Source: Ignavibacteria bacterium UBA6688 (GTDB taxonomy: Bacteria > Bacteroidota > Ignavibacteria > UBA10030). From it: 7,389 bases of DNA. The translations under genes and the position numbers were made by a program. The notes beneath the pieces were generated by a model. It ran no database searches, had not been told where the DNA came from, and saw nothing but the letters and a program-made list of their open reading frames with translations. Location of the stretch: assembly GCA_002454845.1 (NCBI GenBank), contig DKJQ01000249.1, forward strand, positions 1-7,389. The letters run 5' to 3'. Positions 6,646 through 7,389 of the stretch are shown one piece after another (the first letter of the stretch is position 1; every line of letters starts with the position of its first letter).

Positions 6646-7365
6646 ATGCCGCGCATCCGTCCCAAGGTTCTTGTGATCATCCCGGCCGCGGGTTCCGGAA
6701 CCCGGCTGGGGGGGCAGGTCCGCAAGCAGTTTCTTCCCTTGAAAGACAAGCCGATCGTTGTGCACACGGTGCGGCAGTTTGAGCATTGCCCCGACATTGA
6801 TGAAATTGCCATCGCCGTGCCGGAGTCCGCCATCGTGGAGATAGAATCTCTTATCAGCCGCTATCGCCTGCACAAAGTGAGCAAGGTGATTATCGGGGGG
6901 CAGAAACGTCAGGATTCGGTTGCGAACGTTTTGCGAAAACTGGTTTTGAAGGATCAGGATATCGTGCTGGTCCATGATGCGGTGCGGCCATTTGTCGAAG
7001 CGAAACGAATTACCAGCCTGATCAAAGCCTGTAAGGAACATCATGCGGCAGTGCTGGCAGTTCAACCGAAGGATACCATCCGGCGTTCGGCGGGGGGAGG
7101 ATTCTTTGATCGGACCCTGGACCGGAATGCACTCTGGATGATCCAGACTCCGCAGGCGTTCAACGCGGGGCTTCTGCTGAAAGCGTTCGAGAAAGCGCGG
7201 AAGGATGCCTTCTACTCGACTGATGAAGCGGCTCTCGTGGAGAGACTTGGTGTCAAGGTGAAGATCGTCGAGGGGTCGTACGACAATATTAAGATCACAA
7301 CTCAGGAAGATCTTGAACTGGGAAAACTCATTCTCGAACGGTGGAAAACCAAAGGGCTGATTTAG
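6646..7365 (+). CDS. ispD: 2-C-methyl-D-erythritol 4-phosphate cytidylyltransferase
   Basis: IspD couples CTP and 2-C-methyl-D-erythritol 4-phosphate to give CDP-methylerythritol and pyrophosphate, the third step of the MEP isoprenoid pathway, in the cytosol. From ATG 6646 it has 239 residues, a typical length. The nucleotide-binding signature PAAGSGTRLGGQVRKQFLP spans 13-31 with Lys27. GGQKRQDSV is at 84-92, VHDAVRPFV at 109-117, QPKDTIRR at 140-147, DRNALWMIQTPQAF at 159-172 with Arg160 and Thr168, STDEAALVE at 191-199 and NIKITTQEDL at 214-223. All expected active-site landmarks are present. An in-frame GTG at 6571 would add 25 residues that do not resemble the family and overlap the terminator-like hairpin, so I reject it. 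The protein stands alone and is not fused to IspF, and no ispF is visible before the window ends. Expression may depend on read-through from queA or on a promoter in the 104-base gap that I cannot identify. Confidence 0.95.
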   Translation: MPRIRPKVLVIIPAAGSGTRLGGQVRKQFLPLKDKPIVVHTVRQFEHCPDIDEIAIAVPESAIVEIESLISRYRLHKVSKVIIGGQKRQDSVANVLRKLVLKDQDIVLVHDAVRPFVEAKRITSLIKACKEHHAAVLAVQPKDTIRRSAGGGFFDRTLDRNALWMIQTPQAFNAGLLLKAFEKARKDAFYSTDEAALVERLGVKVKIVEGSYDNIKITTQEDLELGKLILERWKTKGLI

Positions 7366-7389
7366 CGGGAAATCGCTCATTCCATCTCA

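Noticed and set aside
6514..7380. 288-residue open frame on the minus strand opposite ispD
   Set aside because: ispD on the + strand has every expected active-site motif. The antisense frame has none and is a shadow.

Overview
The window carries six genes, all on the + strand and tightly packed: the 3' part of lpxB, then lpxK, a class I glutamine-amidotransferase-like hydrolase (peptidase C26 family), ppdK, queA and ispD. It looks like ordinary chromosomal core metabolism. I see no mobile element, CRISPR array, tRNA, rRNA or defence locus. The lipid A genes imply a Gram-negative cell with an outer membrane. Coding GC is moderately high. Residue patterns in QueA (the NTTSRGRT and FPPYEFK stretches) and the LpxK N-terminus suggest the Bacteroidota/Chlorobiota/Ignavibacteriota group. 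That placement is from memory of family sequences and is tentative.

Layout: 1-720 is the lpxB C-terminal part, cut by the window edge. lpxK (732-1778) almost abuts it, so the two probably form one lipid A unit. A 141-base gap (1779-1919) follows, with one small hairpin and no convincing terminator or promoter. The C26 hydrolase (1920-2612) starts at a TTG. ppdK (2664-5462) follows after 51 bases and ends in an unusual lysine/arginine-rich tail. queA (5504-6541) follows after 41 bases behind a clear AGGTGA ribosome binding site. A 104-base gap then holds a terminator-like hairpin that can be displaced by a stronger upstream hairpin. ispD (6646-7365) comes next. The last 24 bases hold no recognisable feature.

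The genes do not form one pathway. LpxB and LpxK make lipid A. PPDK interconverts pyruvate and phosphoenolpyruvate. QueA makes the epoxyqueuosine base in tRNA. IspD acts in the MEP isoprenoid pathway. The hydrolase substrate is unknown. The co-directional order and short gaps suggest shared transcripts, with possible breaks at 1779-1919 and 6542-6645.

I did not find a clearly new system. The items most worth checking are the two mutually exclusive hairpins between queA and ispD, and the basic tail of PPDK, which begins at a run of seven A.
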